The notes beneath the pieces were generated by a model. The model saw only the letters and a list, made by a program, of their open reading frames with translations. It ran no database searches and was not told where the DNA came from. Below, one piece after another: positions 1-8,730 of a stretch of DNA of 64,000 nucleotides. The position numbers and the translations under genes were made by a program. Source of the stretch: Photobacterium obscurum (GTDB lineage: Bacteria > Pseudomonadota > Gammaproteobacteria > Enterobacterales > Vibrionaceae); contig NZ_JAKRRW010000005.1 in the NCBI RefSeq assembly GCF_026191635.1, positions 248,001 to 312,000 of the forward strand, read 5' to 3'. Numbering within the stretch: position 1 is the stretch's first letter; each line of letters begins with the position of its first letter.

Positions 1-1
1 G

Positions 2-560
2 AGCTTTAATTACTAACCGTGAAGATCAACAAACGGTCTTAGCAAACAATATTCATCTTACAACAATCGCCTCTCCGTTCAACGGTATTATGGCTTCTTC
101 CCACTGTGGAATGGGTTCTTTGAGAGTATTGTCATTAGGGATAGTTGATCTTATCTGCTATGCCGTTACCGGTAAAAAATACCAACAAATCACACCCTAT
201 TCTGATTTTATGAACACACCAGGGGAACTCATTCCTTCGGTATCGAAGCATCTCATGATAAAAACCGATGAAGTTAATAGCTGCCGTCATTTCGGTGATA
301 ACGGTTTATGCCTGGAAGACGACTATGTGTTCAGCCTGGATGAACAGTCAAATTATACCATTGCTAGTTTCGACGAAGTCACCGAGTTAACCGTCAAAGC
401 CGGCCATGTGGAAATTGTCGGTAATGAAACAGTCGCACCGACAATACTGATTAATATATTGAAAGAGCAGCAACTACTATTAATCAACGATAATATTAGC
501 GAACTCGAACTGACTCGCCTAATTGAACAAATATATCGTAACCACCAATTTTCCATATAA
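2..560 (+). CDS. Unidentified protein, 3' end of a gene cut by the left edge
   Basis: The reading frame is open from the first bases of the window, before the first in-frame ATG at 90, so this is the C-terminal part of a longer gene. About 185 residues are visible. They include the phrase SPFNGIMASSHCGMGSLRVL and a Cys/Asp-rich stretch (SCRHFGDNGLCLEDDY), then an acidic C-terminus. I do not recognise the family. A hydrolase-like protein is possible but only a guess. It ends 7 bases before the start of the next gene on the same strand, so the two are probably co-transcribed. Confidence 0.6.
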   Translation, partial: ALITNREDQQTVLANNIHLTTIASPFNGIMASSHCGMGSLRVLSLGIVDLICYAVTGKKYQQITPYSDFMNTPGELIPSVSKHLMIKTDEVNSCRHFGDNGLCLEDDYVFSLDEQSNYTIASFDEVTELTVKAGHVEIVGNETVAPTILINILKEQQLLLINDNISELELTRLIEQIYRNHQFSI

Positions 561-567
561 GGAAACC

Positions 568-957
568 ATGAAAATGAAAACGCTTAAATATTTTATCCTT
601 ACCTTGCTATTCAGTTTTTCTGCCTCAACCTATGCAGCAAAAGCCGAGCCCGTACTCAACCAACCAGTCCCTAATACAATATCTACTGAGCAGTTAGTCA
701 AAAAGATCACCAAAGCCGGTCTCGTTCGCGGTTGGCAGGTACAAAAAGAAGCCAAAGACCAACTGACGGCTGATATCCATGTGCGCTCACATTATGTAGC
801 TGTAAATATTTCGCTGCACGATAACAGCTATGATATTACCTACCGCGACAGCAAGAACATGAAATACGATGAAGCAAGCGGAACCATCCATAGAAAATAC
901 AACGGATGGGTGGGAAATCTAAATAAGGACATTCAACGCGAGCTACTCTCTGAGTAA
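568..957 (+). CDS. Small secreted protein, unknown function
   Basis: This 129-residue protein starts at the ATG at 568, chosen because AAGGAAACC precedes it and because a clear signal peptide follows (basic MKMKTLKY, a hydrophobic core, then STYAAKA). A longer in-frame extension upstream overlaps the previous gene and is unlikely. The mature part is rich in charged and aromatic residues (SYDITYRDSKNMKYDEASG) and has no motif I can name. It is probably periplasmic. It shares a transcription unit with the truncated gene before it and ends at the bidirectional terminator that separates it from the aryl polyene cluster. Confidence 0.7.
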   Translation: MKMKTLKYFILTLLFSFSASTYAAKAEPVLNQPVPNTISTEQLVKKITKAGLVRGWQVQKEAKDQLTADIHVRSHYVAVNISLHDNSYDITYRDSKNMKYDEASGTIHRKYNGWVGNLNKDIQRELLSE

Positions 958-998
958 TACCAGCAGAGCAGGTTATTTCATCCTGGCAGCTCACAAAC

Positions 999-1032
999 AA
1001 AACGCCCCGCAAATTATTGCGGGGCGTTTTTT
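999..1032. terminator. Bidirectional terminator between convergent genes
   Basis: A strong hairpin AACGCCCCGCAA / TTGCGGGGCGTT with loop ATTA is flanked by an A-run on the left and a T-run on the right. It can stop the upstream plus-strand unit and the minus-strand aryl polyene operon. Confidence 0.9.
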
Positions 1033-1054
1033 CATCGACATCACACCACAGCGT

Positions 1055-2287
1055 TTAATCCTGCCAGCGCTTGAAGATCAGCGAGGTATTAATGCCACCG
1101 AAAGCAAAGTTATTGCTCATTAGGTACTGGCAGTCAATTTCACGGCCGTCGCCACGAATGTAATCCAGGTTCCCACAGCGATCATCAAGATTGTCGAGAT
1201 TCAGTGTCGGAATAAACCAACCGGCATGCATCATCTCAAGGCTGAGCCAGGCTTCAATCGCGCCACATGCCCCTAGCGTATGACCGAGGTAGCTTTTCAG
1301 CGAACTGATTGGGGCATTATCGCCAAAGATATTGGCGGTCGCGTTACTCTCCGCAATATCGCCTTTTTCCGTAGCCGTACCATGGGCAGAGATATAATCA
1401 ATCATCATCGGATCGAGGTTGGCGTCCTTTAGTGCCATTTCCATACACAGCTGCATCGTTTCCATCTGCGGTTGCGTAACATGGGCCGCATCACAGTTGC
1501 TGGCAAAACCGACAAGCTCGGCATAAATTGTTGCCCCGCGAGCCACAGCATGCTCATATTCTTCCAGCACCAAGGTACCGGCCCCTTCGCCGATCACCAG
1601 ACCATCTCGCTCAGTATCATAAGGGCGCGGTGTGGACTTTGGTGCATCATTTTTCAGGCTGGTCGCAAACAGCGTATCAAAAACTGCCGACTCCGTCGGA
1701 CACAACTCTTCCGCGCCACCGGCAACCATGACCGTCTGATAACCATGCTTAATGGCCTCATACGCATAACCAATCGCCTGGCTGCCTGATGTACACGCAC
1801 TGCTAGTTGGGATCACGCGGCCGCGCAACCCGAAGAATAACCCGACATTAACCGCCGTCGTGTGCGGCATCATCTGCACGTAAGTGGTGGCAGTAATTGC
1901 CTTGGTATCTTTCTCGTTGAGCATGACACCAAATGCACCAATGGCCGGCGTACTGCCCGTCGATGAGCCGTAGGCGATCCCCGTTTGGCCGTTTGTCAGC
2001 ACATCGCTACCAATCAGTCCGCTCTGGATCAGGGCATTCTCACTGGCCAGGGTCGATAATTTCGACACCCGCCCCATGCCCCGTATTTTCTTACGGGTAT
2101 AGTGCTTCGGTAAGCTAAAGTCTTCAATCGGCGCTGCCAGCTTGGTATTCAAACCGTTATATTGCTCGTAGCTAGGCATATACAACGACGCGTTTTCACA
2201 CGCTCGCAACTTAGGTTCAATACTGTGCCAATCGTTGCCGAAGGCGGTGACCCCCGACATGCCCGTGACCACTACGCGACGACTCAT
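1055..2287 (-). CDS. apeR: Beta-ketoacyl-ACP synthase of the aryl polyene pathway
   Basis: A 410-residue FabF-type ketosynthase. The catalytic triad is intact: Cys in SSACTSGSQA, His in SAHGTATEKGD and His in GHTLGACGAIE. In the studied aryl polyene systems ApeR is the third, homodimeric ketosynthase, taking part in polyene chain elongation with malonyl units on a carrier protein. It is the last gene of the minus-strand operon and overlaps apeQ by 4 bases, as expected for translational coupling. The order KS-DH-KR-KS at the end of the cluster (apeO-P-Q-R) matches that of known APE clusters, which is the basis for the symbol. Confidence 0.9.
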   Translation of the reverse strand: MSRRVVVTGMSGVTAFGNDWHSIEPKLRACENASLYMPSYEQYNGLNTKLAAPIEDFSLPKHYTRKKIRGMGRVSKLSTLASENALIQSGLIGSDVLTNGQTGIAYGSSTGSTPAIGAFGVMLNEKDTKAITATTYVQMMPHTTAVNVGLFFGLRGRVIPTSSACTSGSQAIGYAYEAIKHGYQTVMVAGGAEELCPTESAVFDTLFATSLKNDAPKSTPRPYDTERDGLVIGEGAGTLVLEEYEHAVARGATIYAELVGFASNCDAAHVTQPQMETMQLCMEMALKDANLDPMMIDYISAHGTATEKGDIAESNATANIFGDNAPISSLKSYLGHTLGACGAIEAWLSLEMMHAGWFIPTLNLDNLDDRCGNLDYIRGDGREIDCQYLMSNNFAFGGINTSLIFKRWQD

Positions 2288-3009
2288 ACCAAACCTCCAT
2301 TCACTGAAATCACCTGGCGAGTCACATAACCCGCAATATCTGACATTAAATAGCTCACCAAGCCTGCGACTTCTTGAGGCTCTCCCATACGTCGTAGCGG
2401 CACCTGTGGCAAGGCATGCTCTTTCACATGCTCATCCACCATCCCGGTATCAATCAAGCCCGGTGCCACACAGTTAACGGTGATTTTACGTTTGGCCAAC
2501 TCCAGGGCAAGAGATTTGGTTGCCCCGATCACCCCCGCTTTCGCGGCGCTGTAATTAGTCTGGCCACGGTTGCCCATGATGCCAGATACCGATGCAAGGG
2601 TAACAATTCTTCCCCCTTTGCGTAGTTTCACCATTGGCATGACACACGGATGCAGTACATTGTAAAAGCTATCCAGGTTGGTATGGATAACCCCATCCCA
2701 CTCTTCTTCCGTCATCGCAGGGAATGCGGTGTCACGCGTGATACCGGCATTGCTCACCACACCGTAATAAGCACCAAACTCCGCAATATCGGCTTCCAGC
2801 CTCTCGCGACATTGCTCGCGATCACTGATATCAAACTGGATCAGGCGCCCGCTACCACCAGCATTCTTGATATCAGCCAATGTTAATTCAGCACCCGCAT
2901 GATCACTCATATAATGAACAACGACGGTAAACCCATCTTTTGCAAGTTGTGTGGCGACAGCACGTCCAATGCCTTTACTCGCCCCTGTAACTAAAACCTG
3001 TCGAATCAT
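2284..3009 (-). CDS. apeQ: 3-ketoacyl-ACP reductase (FabG family), aryl polyene pathway
   Basis: A 241-residue short-chain dehydrogenase. It shows the NADPH-binding TGASKGIGRAV at residues 8-18, the catalytic Ser in LASVSG, the YxxxK pair in NYSAAKAG and a C-terminal SVNGGLV typical of FabG. It reduces the beta-keto group after each elongation step in aryl polyene synthesis. It overlaps both neighbours by 4 bases (apeP upstream, apeR downstream). Confidence 0.92.
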   Translation of the reverse strand: MIRQVLVTGASKGIGRAVATQLAKDGFTVVVHYMSDHAGAELTLADIKNAGGSGRLIQFDISDREQCRERLEADIAEFGAYYGVVSNAGITRDTAFPAMTEEEWDGVIHTNLDSFYNVLHPCVMPMVKLRKGGRIVTLASVSGIMGNRGQTNYSAAKAGVIGATKSLALELAKRKITVNCVAPGLIDTGMVDEHVKEHALPQVPLRRMGEPQEVAGLVSYLMSDIAGYVTRQVISVNGGLV

Positions 3010-3470
3010 GAAGGATTCCTATTAAGCATTTGATCTAATTTTTGTTGTGAAGGTACGAAGACATTGAGCTGGCTGGTTGCAAGTACCTGCCCCTGATGTT
3101 CAATACGGCAGGCAAAAACGGCCATACCATTACTTTCCATCACTTGCTCGGCATGAATATCGAGTACCTCATTTTCTTTGAATGCACTGCAGTCTGCCTG
3201 ATATCGGCGGCAGCCCAGTAAAAAACCGATGGGGGATGACTCTCCCCGCGTCCAGGCGTGATAACCGGACCAGCCGGCAATGGATTGCGCCATAAACTCA
3301 ACCCCCACGTAGCCCGGGACAGCCCGAGCCTCAGCATCAAAAAATAAGCTGGTTTCACTAGGTGTCACCCGGCAATGAATATGCGTCTGGCCGACCTCAA
3401 TTAACTCATCGACCAAAGCCATCGGCACATCATGCGGCAACAGTTGGTGTAAATGGGGGATATTAGTCAT
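3006..3470 (-). CDS. apeP: 3-hydroxyacyl-ACP dehydratase-like protein (ApeP type)
   Basis: A FabZ-like hotdog protein of about 154 residues starting at MTNIPHLHQLLPHDVPM. A 15-residue extension to 3515 is open, but it lies deeper inside apeO and lacks family similarity. The LLPHD and PGYVGVEFMAQSIAGW stretches are characteristic of the ApeP/FabZ-like dehydratases. In characterised APE systems ApeP works in a heteromeric dehydratase with ApeI, removing water from the 3-hydroxyacyl intermediate to make the conjugated double bonds. It overlaps apeO by 8 bases. Confidence 0.85.
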   Translation of the reverse strand: MTNIPHLHQLLPHDVPMALVDELIEVGQTHIHCRVTPSETSLFFDAEARAVPGYVGVEFMAQSIAGWSGYHAWTRGESSPIGFLLGCRRYQADCSAFKENEVLDIHAEQVMESNGMAVFACRIEHQGQVLATSQLNVFVPSQQKLDQMLNRNPS

Positions 3471-4710
3471 GTGCGTATCCAAAAATAAGGCTGATGTTGT
3501 TTCCACCAAAAGCAAAGGAGTTACTCAAAATGGTAGGCTTGCTCAGCTGGGTTCCCGGCTCAACCAGTTTCACCGGCGCCAGTGATTCGGCAATATGCCC
3601 GTCATTAACCTGAGCCGGTAGCTCCAGTTGATAACGCAGGACATGCCAACAAATAGCCGCTTCCACCGCACTAGCGGCCCCTAATGTATGCCCCGTAAGT
3701 GGCTTGGTCGAACTAACTGGTGTCTGTTCGCCAAATACCCGATGGATAGCCTTCGCCTCCATTTCATCATTAAGCGGGGTTGCCGTACCATGCGCATTGA
3801 TGTAACCAATACACTCCGGCGATAACCCGGCATCATTCAACGCCTTACGCATTGCCTCCTCAGCCCCTTTTCCCTCAGGGTGCGGAGCCGAAATATGGTG
3901 CGCATCTGAACTGTCACCTGCACCGAGCAAAGCGATGGCGGGGATATCCTCAGGGGCCCCTGAATCTTCTGGTGCCAGCGACAGCAGCATGAACGCAGCC
4001 GCTTCACCGATGTTGATCCCTTTGCGGTTTTCACTGAAAGGGTTGCATAAGCGATCAGACAGCGCATCCAGCCCGTTAAAGCCATTGAGCGTCAGCCGAC
4101 ATAGCGAATCAGAACCACCGACGACGACAGCATCAACGATCCCGGCCTTAAGCAAACGGCGGGCGGACAAAAAGACCCGACCGCTCGATGAACAGGCGGT
4201 CGACAAAGTGTATACCGGCCCTTCGATAGCAAAATAGTCAGCGACAAATTCACCAATATTGCCCACTTCCTGAACTCTGTAATGGTAATCCTCAGGGAGT
4301 GCACCGCTATCAATCTGGGTGGCCAGTGCTGTTTCACCGTCAGCAATACCTGAGGTACTAGTACCAACAATGACCGCAACCCGATCCCGGCCATATTTTG
4401 CGATTGCTCGCTCAATAGGCGCTTCAATTTGAGCCAAGGCCGAAAGGGCCAAACGGTTATTAAATGTGTTATGGCGTTTAAGACGGTCAGGCACAGCCGG
4501 TAGCTCAGCGGTGACTTTACCCACCACCGTATCAGCACCATTGTTTAACCAGCCAGAAACAGGCAGCATGTCCGGAGACTTGCCCTGCTGTAACCGGCTG
4601 TGAATATCCCTATCGGTAATACCCAACGCTGAGTGAAAGCCACACCCGTGGATATAAACCGGGGTAGAAGTATATTTCGATATTTTTATAGTCATCGCGA
4701 TTCTTCGCAC
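3463..4710 (-). CDS. apeO: Beta-ketoacyl-ACP synthase, chain-elongating (ApeO type)
   Basis: A FabF-type ketosynthase of about 410 residues, with ATG at 4695 as the likely start and GTG at 4710 as the longest frame. The Cys-His-His triad is present: STACSSSGR, INAHGTATPLND and GHTLGAASAVE. In known APE clusters ApeO forms a dimer with the Cys-less partner ApeC, and this window also carries apeC at the other end of the operon. It condenses malonyl-ACP with the growing aryl polyene chain. It sits in the conserved apeO-P-Q-R order. Confidence 0.9.
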   Translation of the reverse strand: MRRIAMTIKISKYTSTPVYIHGCGFHSALGITDRDIHSRLQQGKSPDMLPVSGWLNNGADTVVGKVTAELPAVPDRLKRHNTFNNRLALSALAQIEAPIERAIAKYGRDRVAVIVGTSTSGIADGETALATQIDSGALPEDYHYRVQEVGNIGEFVADYFAIEGPVYTLSTACSSSGRVFLSARRLLKAGIVDAVVVGGSDSLCRLTLNGFNGLDALSDRLCNPFSENRKGINIGEAAAFMLLSLAPEDSGAPEDIPAIALLGAGDSSDAHHISAPHPEGKGAEEAMRKALNDAGLSPECIGYINAHGTATPLNDEMEAKAIHRVFGEQTPVSSTKPLTGHTLGAASAVEAAICWHVLRYQLELPAQVNDGHIAESLAPVKLVEPGTQLSKPTILSNSFAFGGNNISLIFGYAHD

Positions 4711-4716
4711 TTTGCT

Positions 4717-5337
4717 TTATCGGCTGTAATTTAACGTTTTTATTGAGATAACGTATCCCAACTTTTTATTAGTGAACAGGATCTCCCCGTCAAGATGAGG
4801 CATGGCGTTATAATGAATTTCAATCACAATATTGCCTTTATCATCAATAAGCTGCCGATACTGTGACGTTTCTTTTAACTGCCAGCCTGACGCCATTAAC
4901 GGCTGCTCCCAAGATTCAGCCGGCCACAGTGTCAGCATAAGGTTAAACAGAACCTGCTCGGGTTTGGGCAAAGTCTCACCCAGCCCCGGTAGCACCTGGG
5001 TTTCAATGGCCTTGTTTTGATAACTCAGGCTCAGGATTCGGGAGCCCCAGGATGAGAATCCAGCCAGTACGACTTTATCGGGACTCACTTCCAACTGAAC
5101 CGGTAATTGATTGGTTTGGTCTTGCCACTGCGCAGAGATCAGCTGGCTGGCAGTCAGTGTTTCCCCTAGCTCGGCAGGCTCCGGCAGCGTAACTCGCGTG
5201 CCGGGGGCGATCTCGACCTGGTTCTGCAGTGGCTGTTGAGGAGCAGAGGTGCTGACACACCCCGTCATTGCAGCCAGCAAAAAGCCAGTAAATAGCAATA
5301 ATTTCAGCTGTTCAATCATATTAACTACGTATCTCAT
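4717..5337 (-). CDS. apeN: DUF3261-type outer-membrane-associated lipoprotein of the APE cluster
   Basis: About 200-206 residues, starting at 5337 or at the internal ATG at 5319. It has a lipoprotein signal: a basic/hydrophobic start and the lipobox AMTGC. The rest resembles the DUF3261 lipoproteins always found next to the LolA- and MMPL-like export genes of APE clusters. Its role is presumed to be trafficking of the aryl polyene lipid to the outer membrane, which is inferred from context and not demonstrated. Its start overlaps the end of apeM. Confidence 0.8.
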   Translation of the reverse strand: MRYVVNMIEQLKLLLFTGFLLAAMTGCVSTSAPQQPLQNQVEIAPGTRVTLPEPAELGETLTASQLISAQWQDQTNQLPVQLEVSPDKVVLAGFSSWGSRILSLSYQNKAIETQVLPGLGETLPKPEQVLFNLMLTLWPAESWEQPLMASGWQLKETSQYRQLIDDKGNIVIEIHYNAMPHLDGEILFTNKKLGYVISIKTLNYSR

Positions 5338-7654
5338 CCGTGAACCTTATTGAGTCTGCCACCTTACCGCTCAGTGAAAGAGGAGCCAGCAGCCAGGCTG
5401 TCAGTATCCCGGTCAACACCGTGATGCCAAAACTGTGAATCGCTTGGGTTTCGCTCAGTGCCAGCAGGCCAAACGACAAAATGGTGGTCACCGCCGACAA
5501 GCTAATTGCCAACAAGGTGCTGTCAGCCTTGGACTGTTCAGCAAAAAACAAGGTGTAATCAATCCCGATCCCCAGAATGAGGAACAGCCCGAGTAAGTTA
5601 AATAAATTCAGCGGAGTGCCTAAAAAACCGGTAACGGCAATACCGACACAGCAGGCAATTGCCGGCGGAGCAATGACCCTAAAGGCTTTGCCCAAGCCGT
5701 AACGCCAACTTAAAATCGTGAGAATAACGCCTGCAGCGGCAAATAATAACTCGGTAATTCGTTGTCGGTACTCAGCAAAAATTGAAGATACCTCTTCCGC
5801 TTTGTCGAGATAACTCACGGCATGATTTTCTGCGGCAAATGTCTGAATTATTTCAGCCTTGCTCACACCTTTAAGTAAAATAACCGCCGATTGCTGTCCC
5901 TCAAGCTCACCCAGCCAAAGGAACCGCAAAGGCGCAGATGCCGGCGAGCGAACAAAGTCATCGACAGTCAGCGGGGAAAATTGTTGTTCAATCACAATAT
6001 CGCCATGCAGCTTTAGCTGCTGAGCCAACGCAGGGCCCTGCTGGCGATAAAGTTGCTCTATCAGCTGATAATTCTGGGCTTGTGTCTGCTCGGAGGGCAC
6101 ATACTGATGAATGCTCTGGTACCCCTCCAGAATGCCCTGCTGAGTAAACTTCGCCAACTTGTCACCAACCCGCTCCAACTGCACCAGCAATGCCTGCTCA
6201 TTGGCAGCCTTTACCAACAGCATTTGCTGGCTGCCACTGACACCGGTGATCGCTTTGATCGTTTCTTCCTGCTGCTTCAAATCGACAGGAAGTGCCTGAA
6301 GCTGACGAATATCGTCGTTATAACTGGCTCGATATAGGCCGACAGCCGCGACAGCCAAGCACAACGCAGGCACACCCAATCGCACGGAAGGCTTCATCCA
6401 TCCGCGCAGCCAAGCAGCCATGATCCCGGTCATTGGTATCGCCACCGACTTGCCCGGCCGCGCGGCGAGAACAGGATACCAGCAGACAACCGTCGCATAG
6501 GCCGCCGCCAGGCCGGCAGCCGAGAACAACGAAAGTTGCTGCAGACCGGGAAACGGCGCAATCATCATGCACAAGTAGCCAATCAGGCTCATCGTCAACC
6601 CGAGGGAAATTGCAGCAAAGATATGCTTCAGCCCTTGGCGGGCATCCCAGCTCTGGCCTGCAGCAAGACGCTCAGTCAAAAAGTGGAACGCATAATCAAT
6701 GGAGACCCCAATCAAACTCGCACCAAATACCAAGCTAAACAGGTGCACCTTGCCAAAAACCGCCACCGTCGTCACAAATGCCGTCAGCAAGCCACACCCA
6801 ATAGACAATAAAGCCAGCGCAAGCGGTAACGGACTACGAAAAACCACCAACAGCAGTGTGATCACGCCAAGCAACGAGCCCAAACCAATGGTGCTGATCT
6901 CCCCCTTGGCGCTGGCGGTTCCATGGGCTGCATAGAAAATGACCCCGGTATGCAGTACCTCTACCCCGTAGCTCTCACGGATAGATGTTTCAAGTTCGGC
7001 CAATGCCGGTATTTTCTCTTGCAATGCCAGGCTATAAGCCGAGCCTTCCAGATCGGCAGAGAGCAATACATACTCTTTGCCCTGATAATTTGTCGTTAAA
7101 AAACCATTTTTCAGCGTCACATTCCCAGCGTGATGACCAAGCTGAGATAAGTAATCCCGGAATAACAAAAAAGGATCAGCTTGCAGTTCCTGGCCTGTCA
7201 CCCCCGAGAATGGGTTGTACAGTGCCTGCAATACCGCTTGGACTTGCTGCTGGGGTTCATTCTGCAATCTGGCTTTCTGCTCGGGCGTCAGAAGATGTGC
7301 CCGTTTCGGAAAATACAGCTCGCCCCAGGCTTGCTGCTGCGACTGGCTGACCTTGGCGGTGATGCTACTGAACATCCCTATCGAGGAAAGTTCCTGGGAA
7401 AACTGTTCAGCAGCTGAGAACAGTTCGGGCTTGTTCTGGCTGCCTATCACAAACAGAACTTTGTCGCTCATGCTGGCAGCGACCCGGGAAAATGCGGCCT
7501 CCGCCGCAGGATCCTGCCGGTTCTCCGGTAGCAAGGCGAGAATATTGGTTTCTATCGGCGCTTGCTGACGCGTTAACAACTGCCCGCCCAGTACACCGAC
7601 GACAGTCAGCATGGTAAGCAGCCAAAATGTTGCAAGTTTAGAGTTGGAAGGCAC
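5321..7654 (-). CDS. apeM: MMPL/RND-family exporter of the aryl polyene cluster
   Basis: A 777-residue inner-membrane protein with the two-fold repeat of the MMPL family. A first membrane segment is followed by a large periplasmic domain (about residues 30-245), a block of membrane helices with GVSIDYAFHF, a second periplasmic domain, then a second block with LGIGIDYTLFFAE. The paired G-x-S/G-IDY-x-F motifs in the fourth and tenth helices are typical proton-relay positions of MMPL proteins. It is expected to move the aryl polyene lipid out of the inner membrane with the LolA-like ApeL and the lipoprotein ApeN. Confidence 0.88.
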   Translation of the reverse strand: MPSNSKLATFWLLTMLTVVGVLGGQLLTRQQAPIETNILALLPENRQDPAAEAAFSRVAASMSDKVLFVIGSQNKPELFSAAEQFSQELSSIGMFSSITAKVSQSQQQAWGELYFPKRAHLLTPEQKARLQNEPQQQVQAVLQALYNPFSGVTGQELQADPFLLFRDYLSQLGHHAGNVTLKNGFLTTNYQGKEYVLLSADLEGSAYSLALQEKIPALAELETSIRESYGVEVLHTGVIFYAAHGTASAKGEISTIGLGSLLGVITLLLVVFRSPLPLALALLSIGCGLLTAFVTTVAVFGKVHLFSLVFGASLIGVSIDYAFHFLTERLAAGQSWDARQGLKHIFAAISLGLTMSLIGYLCMMIAPFPGLQQLSLFSAAGLAAAYATVVCWYPVLAARPGKSVAIPMTGIMAAWLRGWMKPSVRLGVPALCLAVAAVGLYRASYNDDIRQLQALPVDLKQQEETIKAITGVSGSQQMLLVKAANEQALLVQLERVGDKLAKFTQQGILEGYQSIHQYVPSEQTQAQNYQLIEQLYRQQGPALAQQLKLHGDIVIEQQFSPLTVDDFVRSPASAPLRFLWLGELEGQQSAVILLKGVSKAEIIQTFAAENHAVSYLDKAEEVSSIFAEYRQRITELLFAAAGVILTILSWRYGLGKAFRVIAPPAIACCVGIAVTGFLGTPLNLFNLLGLFLILGIGIDYTLFFAEQSKADSTLLAISLSAVTTILSFGLLALSETQAIHSFGITVLTGILTAWLLAPLSLSGKVADSIRFTDEIRS

Positions 7655-8300
7655 GTTGTTCTTCTATGGTTAGCTCTACTGGTGCTGTACGTTGATTGGT
7701 AAAAGTAATATCAGTGACATCGCCACGGATTTCCGTCAGCGTCAGCTGTTCAATAAACTCATTACCCGACAGGCGGATTGTTTGAAACACCGCATTTAAT
7801 GGTGCCGATTTCGGCGTCAGTACCAGCTGCCACCGGTTTTCCTCGGTATTGGCCAACGCGATATCAAACTGCTCGTTCAGCTGGCCGGTATCCCCTTTAA
7901 AAAGAGACAGAAACACATGGCTGAAATAGAACACCATCGGATTGTCATCGGCAGCCACCACCTGGGGGGCATTATCGCCAAATTGCTGGCTCAGTTTGTT
8001 CTTGGTCAGAACGAGCGACACCGGAAAAGGGCTAGTTTGCTGCCAGTGCAGGCCTTGTTGCTCGGCCAATAAAAAATGGCCGGCAGACTGAAGGGGAGCA
8101 CTGAACATTTCCATGGTGCGCACCAGCTCAAAGTCACCACGCACCAGAGACTGCGTAGCCAGTTGCTGCTGCAGTTCAGGCAAGGTAATTGCGCTGACGG
8201 CAGAGGAAAAAAAACCAGCCACCACTAGGGCACAACCACAAGTGGCGGTACTGAACAATGCCCGTAGCCGGGCAAAACGATAATTAGTGTGTAATGGCAT
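7638..8300 (-). CDS. apeL: LolA-like periplasmic carrier of the APE cluster
   Basis: About 220 residues. The ATG at 8300 is preferred because GAGAGCTGGT lies just before it and an N-terminal signal peptide follows (ALVVAGFFSSAVSA). The open frame extends to 8369 inside apeK but gives a non-signal leader. The mature protein has the LolA-like outline (LPELQQQLATQSLVRGDFEL, later LSGNEFIEQLTLTEIRGD). LolA folds carry lipids or lipoproteins across the periplasm, and here the cargo is probably the aryl polyene product. It overlaps apeK upstream and apeM downstream. Confidence 0.85.
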   Translation of the reverse strand: MPLHTNYRFARLRALFSTATCGCALVVAGFFSSAVSAITLPELQQQLATQSLVRGDFELVRTMEMFSAPLQSAGHFLLAEQQGLHWQQTSPFPVSLVLTKNKLSQQFGDNAPQVVAADDNPMVFYFSHVFLSLFKGDTGQLNEQFDIALANTEENRWQLVLTPKSAPLNAVFQTIRLSGNEFIEQLTLTEIRGDVTDITFTNQRTAPVELTIEEQRAFQL

Positions 8301-8724
8301 ACCAGCTCTCGATTTTATCGGTGAACACGGTTGGCGAAACAAAACACATTTCACCGTCATCAACCCCAACAGCGACTTGCATAGTATGGGCCTTGGTCAT
8401 TCGCTCACCGCTTTGCGCATCGTAGATCACGTAATCGACACGCAGGCGATTTTCCCACTCGGTCAGTGTCGCGACCACCCGGATCTCGTGGTTATAAGGG
8501 ATTGGTTTCACGTACTTGACCCGGGTATCGATAATTGGCCACATATAGCCAGAAGCCTGCATCTCGCGGTAGCTATACTGGATCTTTTCCATCAGCACAC
8601 GGCGTGCTTCCTCAAAGAAACGAAAGTAGTTGCCGTGGTAAACAACTCCCATCGGGTCCGCGTCCTGAAAGGAAGTCACCAAGGTGACTTCCGCACTAAG
8701 CGCTGGCTTCTTGTCTGTCATCAT
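8284..8724 (-). CDS. apeK: Hotdog acyl-ACP/CoA thioesterase (4HBT family)
   Basis: A 146-residue 4-hydroxybenzoyl-CoA-thioesterase-type protein. The active-site signature DADPMGVVYHGNYFRFFEEA occupies residues 21-40, with the catalytic Asp before the G-V-V-Y-H stretch. It probably hydrolyses an acyl- or aroyl-thioester in the aryl polyene pathway, for release or editing. It is 6 bases downstream of the ammonia-lyase gene and overlaps apeL. Confidence 0.87.
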   Translation of the reverse strand: MMTDKKPALSAEVTLVTSFQDADPMGVVYHGNYFRFFEEARRVLMEKIQYSYREMQASGYMWPIIDTRVKYVKPIPYNHEIRVVATLTEWENRLRVDYVIYDAQSGERMTKAHTMQVAVGVDDGEMCFVSPTVFTDKIESWYAITH

Positions 8725-8730
8725 CTGCCC